NCBI GenBank assembly: GCA_013397795.1
Contig: VZTJ01005469.1
Span: 80,740-144,739 of the forward strand
Direction: 5' to 3'
From: Orthonyx spaldingii
Taxonomy: Eukaryota > Chordata > Aves > Passeriformes > Orthonychidae
Length of the DNA: 64,000 bases
How positions within the stretch are numbered: the first letter of the stretch is position 1; each line of letters begins with the position of its first letter. The notes beneath the pieces were generated by a model that saw nothing but the letters and a program-made list of their open reading frames with translations, searched no databases and was not told the DNA's origin. Of this stretch, positions 47,985-60,569 are shown piece by piece. The position numbers and the translations under genes were made by a program.

Positions 47985-50900
47985 TTAACACCTGCACTCT
48001 GCAGCCCAGGTTTTATCCAATGAGCAAAGGAATTCCACAAAAGCAGACCCTCTCCTTGACATGTTCAGCTTCCACATAAAAGCATTCTGTTGTCAGCAGC
48101 TTGCCTCCTGCTTAGGTTTAGTCACAGCAGTACCTTATTCTGCAATGTACAGAGCAGGTCTTTATTGGCACCAGGAAGACTTATTTCATGATCTCTGAAG
48201 ACAACAGCTGAAATGCTGCTGGTGAACATGGTGAGGAATAGGGTTTTTTGCTTTCTGTTTCTGAGGAAAGCAGGTGAGGGTCTTATTGTGTGCCCAGGGG
48301 TGCTCAGCATCCCTGGAGATCAGATCCATCCTGAGAAAACAGGCTACTGGGTCCTGGCTGCTGCCTTTGCCAGGGTTGTGAGTAATCACTTGCCTTGCAT
48401 AAGAGAGCAAGGCACCAGCCTGCTGGGAACCTAGATTTGTACAGTTCTGCAAATATATATAGGAAGCAGTCAAGTTTTTTCCCATTTTGTCTAGGATTAG
48501 ATGTTCTCTGTCAAAAGTTACATGGGCTTTTTCAAGACAAGACAGCAAACTCTAGTGACAAATGGAATAGTAAATATATAACTTGATATACAGACATGCA
48601 GATCTGAGTCATGTGCTTTATTCCATTCTTAGTGTAAAAATAAGAGAATGCATGTATTAAAGCAAAGTTTAATGGGAGTGAAAACTTCCTACAATATAGA
48701 AAGAGGTATAAGAAATGTATGTTTATAATGTGATATTTACAGGCAAGATCATCCCTCCATTCATTCAGCTGAGGTAAGATTTCATAATAAAATACAACTT
48801 TAAGCAATATTTCTAGGCTAATCTACCACAATCCACTAAATTTGTTTATTGAATATGTGAGAATTCGAAATTAGAAAAATAAATTAGTACTGACTCTGAA
48901 ATATCTTTTTTTATTTTACCTTTCTTTCCTGTTCATTTAGCAGAGAATGAAATGGAAATGGATTAATTTGGCCATTTTAAAAATACAAATTTGTTAATTT
49001 TAAAATTAAAGGTGTTTAGATTTTTTTTGTTTGTTGGGGGTGCTAGATGTTTAGCAGGGGGCTGGTTTGGTTTTTGTTTGTTTGTTTTTGTTGTTTTGGG
49101 GGTTTTGTGGTTCTATTGGTGGGGTTTTTTAAAATAAACTGACCTTTTTATAGTTTTGCCAGTAGAACTCTTCTGCATATTTAATCACAGATGTCATGAC
49201 AGCATTTTCAAATTTTTTATGCAGATAACATGCCCAGATTAGAGAGCATCTGGAACTTTATTTTCATTCAGCTCATGTGGACTCTAGAACTTGTGGTACC
49301 AGTCCTGATCTTAGAACAAGCAGGAATAATCACTTTGCTTTTCTGAGGCAGCTTTCAGTCTGAATTTAGCGTCAGGATACCACAGCTTGGGGTGTGATTC
49401 CAAGCCATGACCAGAGGTGAGAGCTTCCTTCTGTTCTGGCTACTTTAAAAAACGTCTGGGTCAAAGTCCCATTTCTCTCCTCAATACTCTCTTCCAAACA
49501 ACGCATGAAGTTGTAGGGGAGCTCTGTTTGGGGGATAAATAAATGTCTTGGGGATAAATATCTTGTGAATCACATATTGCTTGGTCCTAAAGTGTGGGTT
49601 GCAGGGTGTATAAAGCATTTGAAGGAATACAGTAATGTGGACATTCAGAGAAGTTTCCTAAGACATATACACTTTATTTTTGGAACAGCATTTGTCATAG
49701 TGCTACAGTGTAGTTTATCTTCTTTTAAGAGGCAATGTGATATGCAGATCACCAAAAGGCAATTTTGTGTTGCTTTGCTTAAATTTCAGTTTTCACAAGT
49801 AGCATTTTTACAAGTTGATCACTGCAAAGTCTTTAACAGACAATCTGAAGTTTTAATAGCGTGCACTTTGTTGTCCTGAGTGCAAAACAAGAGCTGGCCC
49901 TTTCAGCCTGGAACTGAACAAGCTGGAGGTGAGTGTGCTCAGAGCAGATGTCCCTCAGGACAGGTATTGTAGTCTTGATCTGCATTCTGCAGAAATGTCA
50001 CACTCTTGCAGAGGCAGTTCCTCGCCCTCTGAGCCAAACTCTCTGCAGTCCTGGCTCCAGTAACTATTTATTATGTTGTAATTACCGGAGTAACAGCTAC
50101 TGTGACCCCCTCTCACCATTGCTGCTGCTACATACCACACTTTGCAGAGTGAGGTCCTGCTTTTGGCCAGGGTGGTAGAATTTCACACTACATCATCCAT
50201 CCAATCTAAGTTGTTACATTGAGACATTCAATTATATTGTCAGTTCTTGCAGCACAAACTTGGGATTTTGCCATGGGTTAGAGATGGGTGGCTGTCAGGC
50301 CACCAAGCACTTCCAACCTGATTTTCACGTGGGTATAGGGACTAACCTATTTACTTGCAGAGCACAATCAGCACACAGGACCTTGACTCTCAGCGTTTTG
50401 CCAGTGAAGCCATGGCATAGCAAACTTTTGAGTCCTGAAAAGTTTGTATCTATGCTTCTAATATCAATTGTATTAAAACTTGTAGAGGAGTTTCCCAATA
50501 CGTAGTCTAGAGGTGTTCTCTTGACAGACTCTTAACACACAGCATGGGTGTCAGCTGCAAAGCAGCTCATGCTGAGCCCATTTCCACTCTGCAGCCACTC
50601 TGAACGTGCAATCCCTACTGGGAGAACTGTTGGCAGATTTGTTACTTCTCTGGTAGTATGGGCTCTTTTATGTCTGGAGACCACAGAGAGAGTGGATTTT
50701 GAGAAATCACTTTTTATGCATCCTGGCAAACATTCATCGGTAAGCATTATCTTTAATTTAGCAGTCCTATCAGTGCTAGAATTCCAGACTCTCTATGTCT
50801 TTACCAGGCATGGAGATTCAGCTTGCATTAGTTTTTAAATCTTTGTGTATTTTGTGTTCAGAGCAGTTGCATGGATTAGCCTTGTGTCAATATACAGAAC

Positions 50901-53900
50901 TGTTTATGCTTAATGTTTTTACTTACAAACTGCACCCTGGATGGGTGTGTGTATATATGTTATATATTTGTCTGCAAGGACAGGTAACAGAACGCACAAT
51001 CTTAGCAGCATATTAATTTGAGACCTCCTCAGAGGTGTTTTTCAAACACCTAACTTTTCTGCCTCAAGCCTATTGCAATTTAAAATTCCTCCTGTTCTTC
51101 AGGAGAAAAAACTTAGTTTCTAAGAACAACTCTGTTGTGGCTCTTTAAGAACACAGTTTTTCCAACAGAGTTAAGACATTCCAGATCTGTGTTTCAGTAT
51201 GTCCCCTGTGAAATCCTGGCAACTGAAATCTGAATTTTTCCAGTGCTTTGCATTGCGTATTTCCTCAAATGATTGGTAAAAGCCCTGAACTTTTAGTCAA
51301 TTCTGAAAGATTCAGTTCTAGCATTTTTTTCAACCTAAAGTGCTCCTTTCACTTGTTAGGGAGTGAAAAAGGGTCAAACACTGAATATCTGGCTCTGTAC
51401 TCTCACGTGTTCTAGTGGGAGTAGAACAGAAGAGGTTTTCATAAAAGCAAGAGACGAAAAAGTCATCACACACACTATTTCATTACTTTGTCAGGTTAAC
51501 TGTGTTAAATTTTGGTCACAAAAGTAGTTATGTTTAGTGCACTGGTCTGTGTGTGTACTGTATCTTTGTTAGCTTACCCAGATGGCTACTCAGGTAGGGA
51601 CAGAGACTGTTTTCCTTCCTGAAGCATGATACAAGAACTACAGAAAAAAATTACCATGTACTAGGGGTCTGATTTTAGGTTTCATCAAAACACTTATTTT
51701 CACACCACTGTATTTTAGTATGAAATGCAGTAATAATCAGCAATTGTGCACAGTCATGAACATAAGGATGCTCCTACATTAGCTTCATATTTGCCACTCA
51801 CTGTTAGGAAGTACTTGTTTTGTTGCTGTTGAAATCCAAGGCAAATTTCACGAAGGTGTAGCACTAAACATTTATATGGAGCTTCAGGGTCAAACTGAGT
51901 GCTGTATGAAAACTGTAGAATCCAGTCTTTGGAATTTAGTTCCAAAAAGGATTGCATGTGTGTTTAAGAGTCAGTGGACAGGTGATGTACAAATAAGAAG
52001 ATGGGGTAGGTTGTTTCGCTGTGTGAACCAGAGGACTGTGGTTACTATGCTGTGGGACATTAAATAACATCATGTAGACTCATGAGTGTTCTTTGGAAGG
52101 TTTCAGTCATTACGGTTCCCACACAAACAAGTTCTAAACACCCACTCTGTCACATTTCAAACTCTGGTCTTTTATATCTCTACGTCAGAAAGTGCATTTA
52201 AATTTAAACCAAAACTTACATTAGGAGGAAAGGCAATTTTCCCATATTTTATTTGGAGAGAACATTTTATTGTAAAATATTTTATCTTTGAACTCCAATT
52301 TAGAATGTAAAAAAATGTACAATGCAATGTTTTATACTGAAGTAGGGAAGAATTGGGAGAGGAATTAGGAGGACAAAGTGCTCATTAGCTAAAAAGCAGA
52401 TGGTACTCAGCTGGAGTATAATCAGAACAATCTTGCATAGCCTTGTCTTTTTACAGATTTGAAAGGACAACCCCAGAAAGACACTCTTTAAAAAACCAAA
52501 GATTTCTACTTTTGAGGTCAATTCAGATGGAAGGGCTATTAGTAATTTTTAGGGGTCTGAGTGGGTGGGAGAGATGTTCTACAAGCTGGGGAAACCTCAT
52601 ACTAATCAGACATAGATCTTAAAGAGACGCTGCATCCTTTGACTGCACAGTCAGGCTCAACACTCATTTTATGCCCCTGCACTGTTTGCAAAGGACATCT
52701 GATTTAACTCACTTTTATTTAAATAAATTTATTTATTTCAGTTGACTAATTAGCTGTACAAGGAAGCAGATAACTTTTCGGTTTCCAAAAAAAAAAAAAG
52801 AACCTCGGAAACGGAAATCCCACACACACACCAATAACAAGCTAAGTAAAATAAGTTTGCTACCTAATCTAGGGGATAAAGAATAACTTTTTGGTGGCAA
52901 AACACAGTCTCTTTCCAATGCCCATGGTTTGAATAAAATCTAGGAAGTTTTACACTTGGAAATACATTAATGAATTTTTGGCTTTACATGTTGTGATTTT
53001 TTTTAAATATTGTGATTATTCAGTCTGTTCCTCAATATTCAAGTTGAAACAATATAGTGAAGGTTTATCAAACTAATAAAAGACTTTCATAAGTCAGTTT
53101 TTGTGTTGTGTGATTTTTTTTTTAATGTTCCTGCCTGCATTCTCACTGCCAGGTAGATGGAGATGCAATAAACAATAATCAGGATGCACAACCTTTCCAT
53201 AAAATCACCACATCATGAATAGAGTATTAGTATCCTCTGTATTATCTTGCGTGACTGTAGAAAATGAATGGCCACTGAGTGAAGAAATGATCTATAAAGT
53301 ACATATCACCTTCACTTCTTCAGCTCTATTATTGCAATTGCTTTCCCGTTTTCTGGCATGGATATAATCATCACCAAGAAAAGGAAGAACACATCACATA
53401 CTTCTAGTATAGAGTGCCATTTTAGAAAAGAATGCTTGATAGATAGCTGACTAGCTCCAAATCTGGGATGTGAATCTGTGGATTTAAAGCATCTCACAGA
53501 TGAGCACTGTGCTGGTTATCATCCTTCAACTTTACCAGCTGGTACATGCTTTCCTGCATCTGAAATATGGCTGTAGCCATTGACTACATCTGTCAAAATG
53601 TCTAAGATTAATCTTAAAATACTTGTAAGTTGTCTGAGGACACTTCTGTTTGTATCTGTAATGTTCACTGCTGTACTTCTATCTTCTGGTCAGTCATATC
53701 ACAGTCATCAGACAAACTGACATTAATAAGGACTACTGCTTGAGGTTGCAGGAAAGATATGACAGATTCAACAGTCCTTAGAAAATAATCTTGTTCTCAT
53801 TCTGGAAGTGCTCTGTTCAAGGAGAGGATCAGGAAGTAACAATAAAACTGAGGCAGGCTGACCCAGGCACTCTTCAGGCTGTACCTCTTATATAGAAAAC

Positions 53901-56254
53901 CACCGGGCTCTAAGCCTCCTGAAGTCAGCAAGTCTCTGCTGTCTTCAGCAGAACTTGAATACTACCCAAGGACTTGTCAGTGAAAGCTGTTAATCCAGCA
54001 AGACTGCTATTGGTCACTCATTCCTATTTAGAAGATTTTAAACTCATAAGACACTTGTTTTAAAGCTTTTAATTCTATAGAAAACATTAAAGCAGAAGAG
54101 TTCAAACTGAAATACTACAGAGAAAGCATATGCTTTCACATCCACATTTGATAAGCATATGCATCTTTTTAATAAAAAGGCAAACAAATGCTAACCCATT
54201 AAAAGAATAATGTAAACTATTTAATACATCATGAAGCACTATAATAGAGCAGAGAGTCACAATTTCTAGACAGCATTTGGATAAAGGAAATGGTTGTATT
54301 AGAGGATATCTCTGGGTTACTGATAACCGAAAGGTTTATTTTGCTAAGATTAAAAAACAGTAACTGTACTATACCTTCTAATATGAAATTCAAAAATAGA
54401 GAAAGGAATTTTTAAGCTTAGAAAAAATACGAAACCAATTAAAATTTTTGATTTAAAAAAATTTGGCTGGACTCTGTTGGGATCTCATGTGCCAAAACCA
54501 GCTATGTCTATGTCCCTTGCTGAGATTCCATTCAAGTGGCAGATACAGTGTCACAGACTTCTGAGACATAATTTCACCCAGAATGTTCTACATCTTTTCT
54601 GTGTATGTAAAAAAAAAATCTCCCATAATTTGGAAGGATTTAACTTTCTGCCTCTCTCAGACATCCCTGAAAAATCTATCATTACCACTGCATTGACTTC
54701 TCACAGAAGCTGAAGAAAGACTGTATTGTGACTCTCCTACCACTACCACACAGCACATACTTGCAATCAAATGTTGTGGCTATGCTGACTAGGAACATGA
54801 AAAAGTAGTCAGTAGCTTGTTTAATCTACACAAATTTATACCAGAAAAATTGCAACTGCATGCATGTTTTTGTACTTGTACCTGGGATCAGGGACAGACT
54901 GGAGGGTAAGAGAGCAGAATAAACAGGAGTAAGTGGTGCTATGTCACTCCAAGTCCTTCCTTTTCATCTCCTCCCAGTTAGCTTTATCCAGTCTGGTTCA
55001 CATTATGGTGGAACTGCTGTGACACTTGTCATCCTTTGTCTCTCAGTTTCACTTATTCTGTTAGATTGATTGTTAATCAGTTGAACTGGAACTGGCTAAA
55101 CTCTTCAAAATAGTTTAGCCCTGAAAGGTAAGTCTTCAAATAAAGCCAACACCGCAATGCTCACAGAATTATGCTCATCTAGAGATTACTCCACTTGTAG
55201 TGATGGTTCTCTCTTTACAGGAAATGCTGGCTCAGGAATGACCTTTCCTAAACTCTGTCCTAAATTACACAGTGACTCAGAAGGTTGCCTGATTTCACTG
55301 ACAGACAGCTATCCAGCAACAGTAGGTTCACTGCCACTGTAGTCAAAGCAACTACATAACATCAGTTAATGTTAAGAGCTGTTTTTTCAGAAAAATCCCA
55401 GAGCAGCCAAAGACAACAACAGCTGTAGTGAATTTTATTCTGTTTAGCAACAGCATACAATATCTTGCATTTCTCTCCCAAGATTTTCAGGTCTCTGCAA
55501 CAAAATGGCAGTTGTCACTAGGAATTGGCTGTATGGGAACATACCAGAGTTTCTTCTTAATTCTTCTTTCTATGCTCCAGACAACGGAGATGAAATGGAA
55601 GTAGCAGTACAAATTCTTGTTTCAATTTGTATCCACTATAATTTCTCTCCTTCATACTTCTCTTTTGATGGATCTTAGTTTCTCACACAATACACACCTC
55701 ATTTTTCCCTTCCACAGCACAAAACCAACCACACCCACAGTGTTATGATACCACTAAACAGCAACACTACACTGTCTCCTTTTCTGTGGGAGCACCTCAC
55801 AGGCTGGAATGTCCAGCCAGCTGATTTTGAAGTCATGGTAGCTGTTGGCAGAGGATTTCCCATCAAAACCAAATCAAGAAGTAACACTGGGAGCTACCTT
55901 CTGCCCTGGTAGCTGGTGGACCAGTCCTATGTGTTATTCCTTAGGATGAGCTTTTGCTTGTTTTATATTTTCAGTGCCACTGCTGGGACAAACACCTGTA
56001 AATAAAGCCTGAGCTAATACATTCACAAGGCCAAAGGGATGTATTATCTCTTTTCTAATTTTCTAATTCAGCAGGATAACCTAACAGACTGAAAGCAGAA
56101 GGGATACTGGAGTAAATGAGTGACTAGGAAGCAGGACTTCAGAGAGGATCACTGGGAAGGACACCTGGTATTGGACTGTATGAAGCTCTGTTGGCATCTT
56201 GAGGAGTCACAGAAGTGCTGGTGACTGCCTTCTGGGTGACAGAGGCTTTCTTAC
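47985..56254. other. Intergenic / 3' flank of the cyclase gene, nothing firmly recognised
   Basis: AT-rich sequence with short frames only, and a low-complexity G/T tract at 49021-49130. The remaining 3' exon(s) of the guanylate cyclase on the minus strand must lie in this stretch, because the exon ending at 56255 has a strong donor, but I could not identify them with confidence. Confidence 0.45.
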
Positions 56255-56288
56255 CTTCAAGCCAGTATGTAACCATGTCTCCTTTCCC
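56255..56288 (-). CDS. Membrane guanylate cyclase exon (last recognised, 34 nt)
   Basis: The minus-strand acceptor tttcttag is followed by GGG AAA GGA GAC..., encoding GKGDMVTYWLE plus one base, then the donor GAAG|gtaaga. This is the conserved end of the class III cyclase domain (K-G-K-G-x-x-x-T-Y-W-L). It joins in phase 0 to the exon at 56839-56930. A further exon is required to reach a stop codon. Confidence 0.9.
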
Positions 56289-56838
56289 CTAAGAAAGAAT
56301 ATTAGTCTTGTGGTTATCCATCATTTATGAAATAATTTTATTACTAGAACTCAAAACAAGTCCCAAAATGAGATGGATGTGCCTGTCAGCCACTTTACGT
56401 AGCGGAAAAATAAGGCATAAAACCTGTCCTTAAAAGATAATAGCAGTAGTATCAATTAGAACAATTCTTTGAAGTCCCATCCAAAACTGGGTCCACAAGT
56501 ATGTTAATTCTCTTTTGGAACTTGCATGATGATTTATGATGTTTCTGAAAGACCTTTGTTGATTTCAAGCATTGTGACAGTGAATGCAGGATTTCCAAGC
56601 TTGACTAAGACCTTCATCTCTGACTTACCAGGTTTGTCCCATGAACAAGCCCATGGAGTTGGTCCTGGCTTTAAACTTGAACATGCTCTCTTTGGGTATG
56701 GGAATAAGTCTAACCCAAGCACTGTGAGATATACAGGACTAGAAGATATAAGGGACTGCATGGGTTAAAATTCAGGGACTCTAGAGGACTTTCACACACT
56801 TCTCTCCGAAAAGCTGAGTATAAATGTCACATACACAC

Positions 56839-56930
56839 CTTGACTTGTAAATTCCCACGGCATACTAACACATACTTTCCAATCTGCTCCAACAGCTGGT
56901 ATGCACTTGAACTGCACTGTATTTTAAGAG
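56839..56930 (-). CDS. Membrane guanylate cyclase exon (92 nt)
   Basis: The acceptor ttctttctag starts two bases (CT) that complete an alanine codon with the preceding exon, followed by LKIQCSSSAYQLLEQIGKY... to QVK, then the donor CAAG|gtgtgt. This is the segment after the catalytic core of receptor guanylate cyclases (LKI...S...LL...GG). No stop or frameshift. Confidence 0.92.
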
Positions 56931-59156
56931 CTAGAAAGAAAGATAAATATCATATTAGCAAACAATTTATACATCTAAGACAGATTCATCTCCCAAAGTG
57001 TGTAAAAAATTTCAGGATTCATTAATGAACTTCCCCTTGGGTTTTATTTTCAAGTATTTGCTTTCATTCCTTGTTATTTGTATTTGAAATATTTGCACAC
57101 AAGCTCCAGTATCCTGGCCAGTTTGTGAAAGCATCTCAGGACAAATATAGGGCTGTCAACAAACACCATTCTGCATCTAATAATATTTGTGTACTCTTCA
57201 CAGTTGTCTATCTGTGCTATTGATGAGCATCCTTTTCATCTGGTGAAGAAAACCATACACAATTCTACCTGCTGTTCAATAAAGAGCCAGTGCTTTCTTT
57301 GCACATATCATTTTCAGTAAAGTCTAAACATTAAGGAAACAGCTATCCTTTCTCTGACTCCAAACATGTAAATTAAGATAGTTGGAAGAGACAATATTAA
57401 TGTAATTTCACAATTTTTTTAACAATGTGATTTTTCCTTAGTTGAGATTTAATCTTCATATAAACCATGTAAACCTCACCTGTCTTGTCTTCTGCAAAAG
57501 ATGGAGAAAGGACCAAGAAGGAGGACAGATAAAGGAAATTCTATGTTTTCTGTAAAGCAAAATTTTGCCAAAATTTAAACAAATTTAAAACCAGGTTTTT
57601 TCACCTGTTATGTTCTGTGACACAGAGTCTTTGTTTAAGGACTGGCTAAGATTGTCTAATTGATTTTTCTTATATCAGACAATGGCAGTTTTGTAATGTC
57701 CAGTTTTATTTGTTTAAATATTTTTTAGAGTCTCAGAACACTGCCTGTAAATCAGGAGATATATGTTTCAACATAAATTGATACATATCTCAGAAATATT
57801 CTTTGCAGTAGATACATTATATTTCAACTTGTCATCCTGATTGAGAACAAGACACTAGCACTCAGATTCCAGGTGATAGCTTTTTTAATGCACATTACTA
57901 GTAATTAATCTATTTTGAAGCAATCATCTTAGGCTTAAAACACGGTAATGTTATTTGAAGTTCTCAGATATACGTGGCCAGAAAAAGAGGGAGAGAAAAT
58001 AAAGGCTTGAAAGATAAAAATCTGTCTTTATTCTTAAGTCTATAATGTTGATGTACCGTCTGAGGAAGAGACTGGCATACAGAACAAAAGATAACCTATG
58101 AATAATGGAAGCAGATTTTGAAGGTATTAGTTTTAAAGGAGTTCAGATAAGATGACAGAAGGAGCATGAAAAGAGTTATCTGGGAGCCTGACAGAAAGAA
58201 AATGAAGTTATATGTGTTCCATCCAGGTTAGCATTTGCTTTGGAAAAATGAAAATGGTAGGAAGGAATGGATGCTGGTGATTCTCAAACCCTTTCAAAAC
58301 TTTCAAACCTATAATTTCTGACCATTCCCCTGCCTGTCTACCTTTTTTTCAGTGGATCATGACAGGTGTTGAAAGGATCAGTTCTGATCATAAAATTAAA
58401 CTTGAAAAATCTTGTATGTGCCTAGCTCAAACCCATTTACAATGCATTGCAATGTGAGCCATAAAACTACTCAGCTTTGTTTCATAAATGAAAGGAAACA
58501 AGCCATCAGGGTTTTTTGACAACGAATCACTTTTTTTTCTGTCAGTTCTTGTAGATCAGCTAACATATTTCAGAATCTAGGATTCAAATGTTCATAATAT
58601 GTAAAGATGAAGCTTGCTAAGTAAACTTAGAGCTTTGTTATCTCCTGGGGAGAAGTGAAGATGAGAATACCTCCACGAAATTTCTGTTTAAACTCTTTGC
58701 TAGAGGACACACAGGTAATCTTCTATACTGGTTAAACACAGACATATCTCCCATAGTGTCCTACTAATTGTGCTCTTCATTAGAGAAAGTTAGCAATAAA
58801 AAAGGAGTAATTAAAATATTTTTACTGTAAATCCAGCTGGGCACCAGGAACAAATAGAAACAGTGAACATACCACTTGGCTCTCATTTTATTCTTACCTA
58901 TTTTACTGTAGAGAACTTCAAAACCACAAAAATCTCTTTCTGAGACATGGGAATTAAGGAGATCTGGTTACAAAAACAGTTGTAGAGAATATCATGCTCT
59001 TCATTTGTCCCTAGGCAGACTGGACCCAGAAATCAAGAACCTCCTTACAGGATTTTCAATCATTTGAATAGGTCAGGACTCAAAACTTAGCCTAACATTT
59101 CTTTAGAACTAATTCAGGGATGATTAAAACCCCACTTGCAGTTTGTTCCTTATTAC

Positions 59157-59255
59157 CTTCACTCGTAGATTCCATCCTGGAAGCCGTGTTCACAGTATCT
59201 CCAAATAAACAATACCGTGGCATTTTGGTTCCAACAACTCCAGCTACAACTGCCC
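59157..59255 (-). CDS. Membrane guanylate cyclase exon with catalytic Cys/Asn/Arg (99 nt)
   Basis: Acceptor cttaacag and donor GAAG|gtaata. It encodes the tail of HSG, then AVVAGVVGTKMPRYCLFGDT and VNTASRMESTSE. The cysteine in RYCLFGDTVN is the guanine-recognition residue of guanylate (not adenylate) cyclases, and the Asn and Arg of NTASR are the transition-state residues. The usual proline of the HSGPVVAG motif is alanine here (codon GCA). Confidence 0.95.
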
Positions 59256-59882
59256 CTGTTAAGAAATAGAAAATATGATATTTTGTGTTTATAAATCACA
59301 TAATCAGTCATACAGCCTTATGGTTGCTTCCTACACTATCTTATATCTAATTTGTTAACCAGATAAAGAGTGAGTGTCAGTATTGTCTTTACATGGGTTA
59401 CACATCTGTCTTACAAGTGATTTAAAACATAGAAGATATCTTGGTAAGACAATGTATGCTGATTAACTGGCAGATGCTGGGCTGCACAGGACAACTCTGG
59501 CTGTCTACCAAGAAGGAGTTGCAATCATACATCAGATTAAATCAGGGAGCTGGGAGTCTGAGAGTGAAGGCTAGATCAGAGTGTCGAGAGACAACCCACT
59601 GTTTTGAGAGAAGAGAACAGCTGATAAGGACAGGTAACAGACACGGAATGGCAGTTCTAACTCACATCAGCAAAGGCACTGGGGCCATGGGAATTTTCCA
59701 ATGTTGTATTCCAAACAGAGGTACCAATATCCTGTGTATCCAGTAATTTATTCTGTTGGGATGACCTCTATGATGTGTTCCATCGCATATATGAAAAAAA
59801 TATTTTTAATGGAGAGGAAATGGCCACTACAGATGCATTTGTTAAGCCAGAGAAAGGCTCTTTTGCAGACTTCTCAACATAC

Positions 59883-60035
59883 CTGAATGTATTCCTGCTC
59901 TTATCTTTAGGAGGGTGTTTGGCTTGTGTGGGATCTTAAAAGTCTTGCTGACATCCAGAAGGTCTAAAGCCATGCTTGCAATCTCACCAGCATGAAGGAT
60001 CCCATTCTCCTTGGGTAATCCCGACACCACCATAT
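59883..60035 (-). CDS. Membrane guanylate cyclase exon (153 nt)
   Basis: Acceptor gtcttaag and donor TCAG|gtatgt. It encodes the second half of the Tyr codon of GDAYM, then MVVSGLPKENGILHAGEIAS and onward to LKIRAGIHSG. Phase 1 at both ends. This is the middle of the cyclase fold. The CR1 LINE at 60570-62079 sits in the intron to its right, in the opposite orientation to the gene. Confidence 0.95.
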
Positions 60036-60569
60036 CTTAAGACAACAATGCAAATGTGTTAATCTTTGGCATTACACGTGGATTTACTAAAGTATGCTGC
60101 CTACAATACAAAATTTTTCAAAGATAAAAAAAAAAGAAGTCCTATTCCTTCATACATCAAGGCATAGTTGTGCCTCCTGAGCGAAGAAAGCCAGAAACAA
60201 ATGAAGGCTAGGGCAACAGCTCATGTGTGGAATTACCTTAGCTATGAAAAATGCCTTATTTCCTCCTTACTTTTACATAAGATTTATTCCTTCCAACTCT
60301 TTCTCTCCATCCTCCCCTCCACTGAGAATGCTTAAAATGGTACAGACAGCTCATATATGGCTGTTCAGTACCTTTTGTCGTTGGGCAGATATTATAAAAA
60401 AGGGTAATGTCTCCAACTAGGCATAGTTCTATGCTTCCTGCATTATGCTTTAAACAGTGATGATGGGTTCTGGGGGTCCCAGAGTGCTGAGCTGGAGAAC
60501 TATGACTGTGAGAATTATAAACTCCCACTAAACCCTGAACTTATGTGGGATTTGCTGCTCTAGTTTAAT

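Noticed and set aside
49021..49130. G/T-rich tract that might form a G-quadruplex
   Set aside because: The G runs are separated by long irregular loops. It is better described as low-complexity DNA.
55699..55841. Candidate terminal cyclase exon (acceptor at 55842, stop at 55699)
   Set aside because: The phase fits, but it would end in a hydrophobic stretch (FSGIITLWVWLVLCC) unlike known cyclase tails, and the pyrimidine tract is weak.
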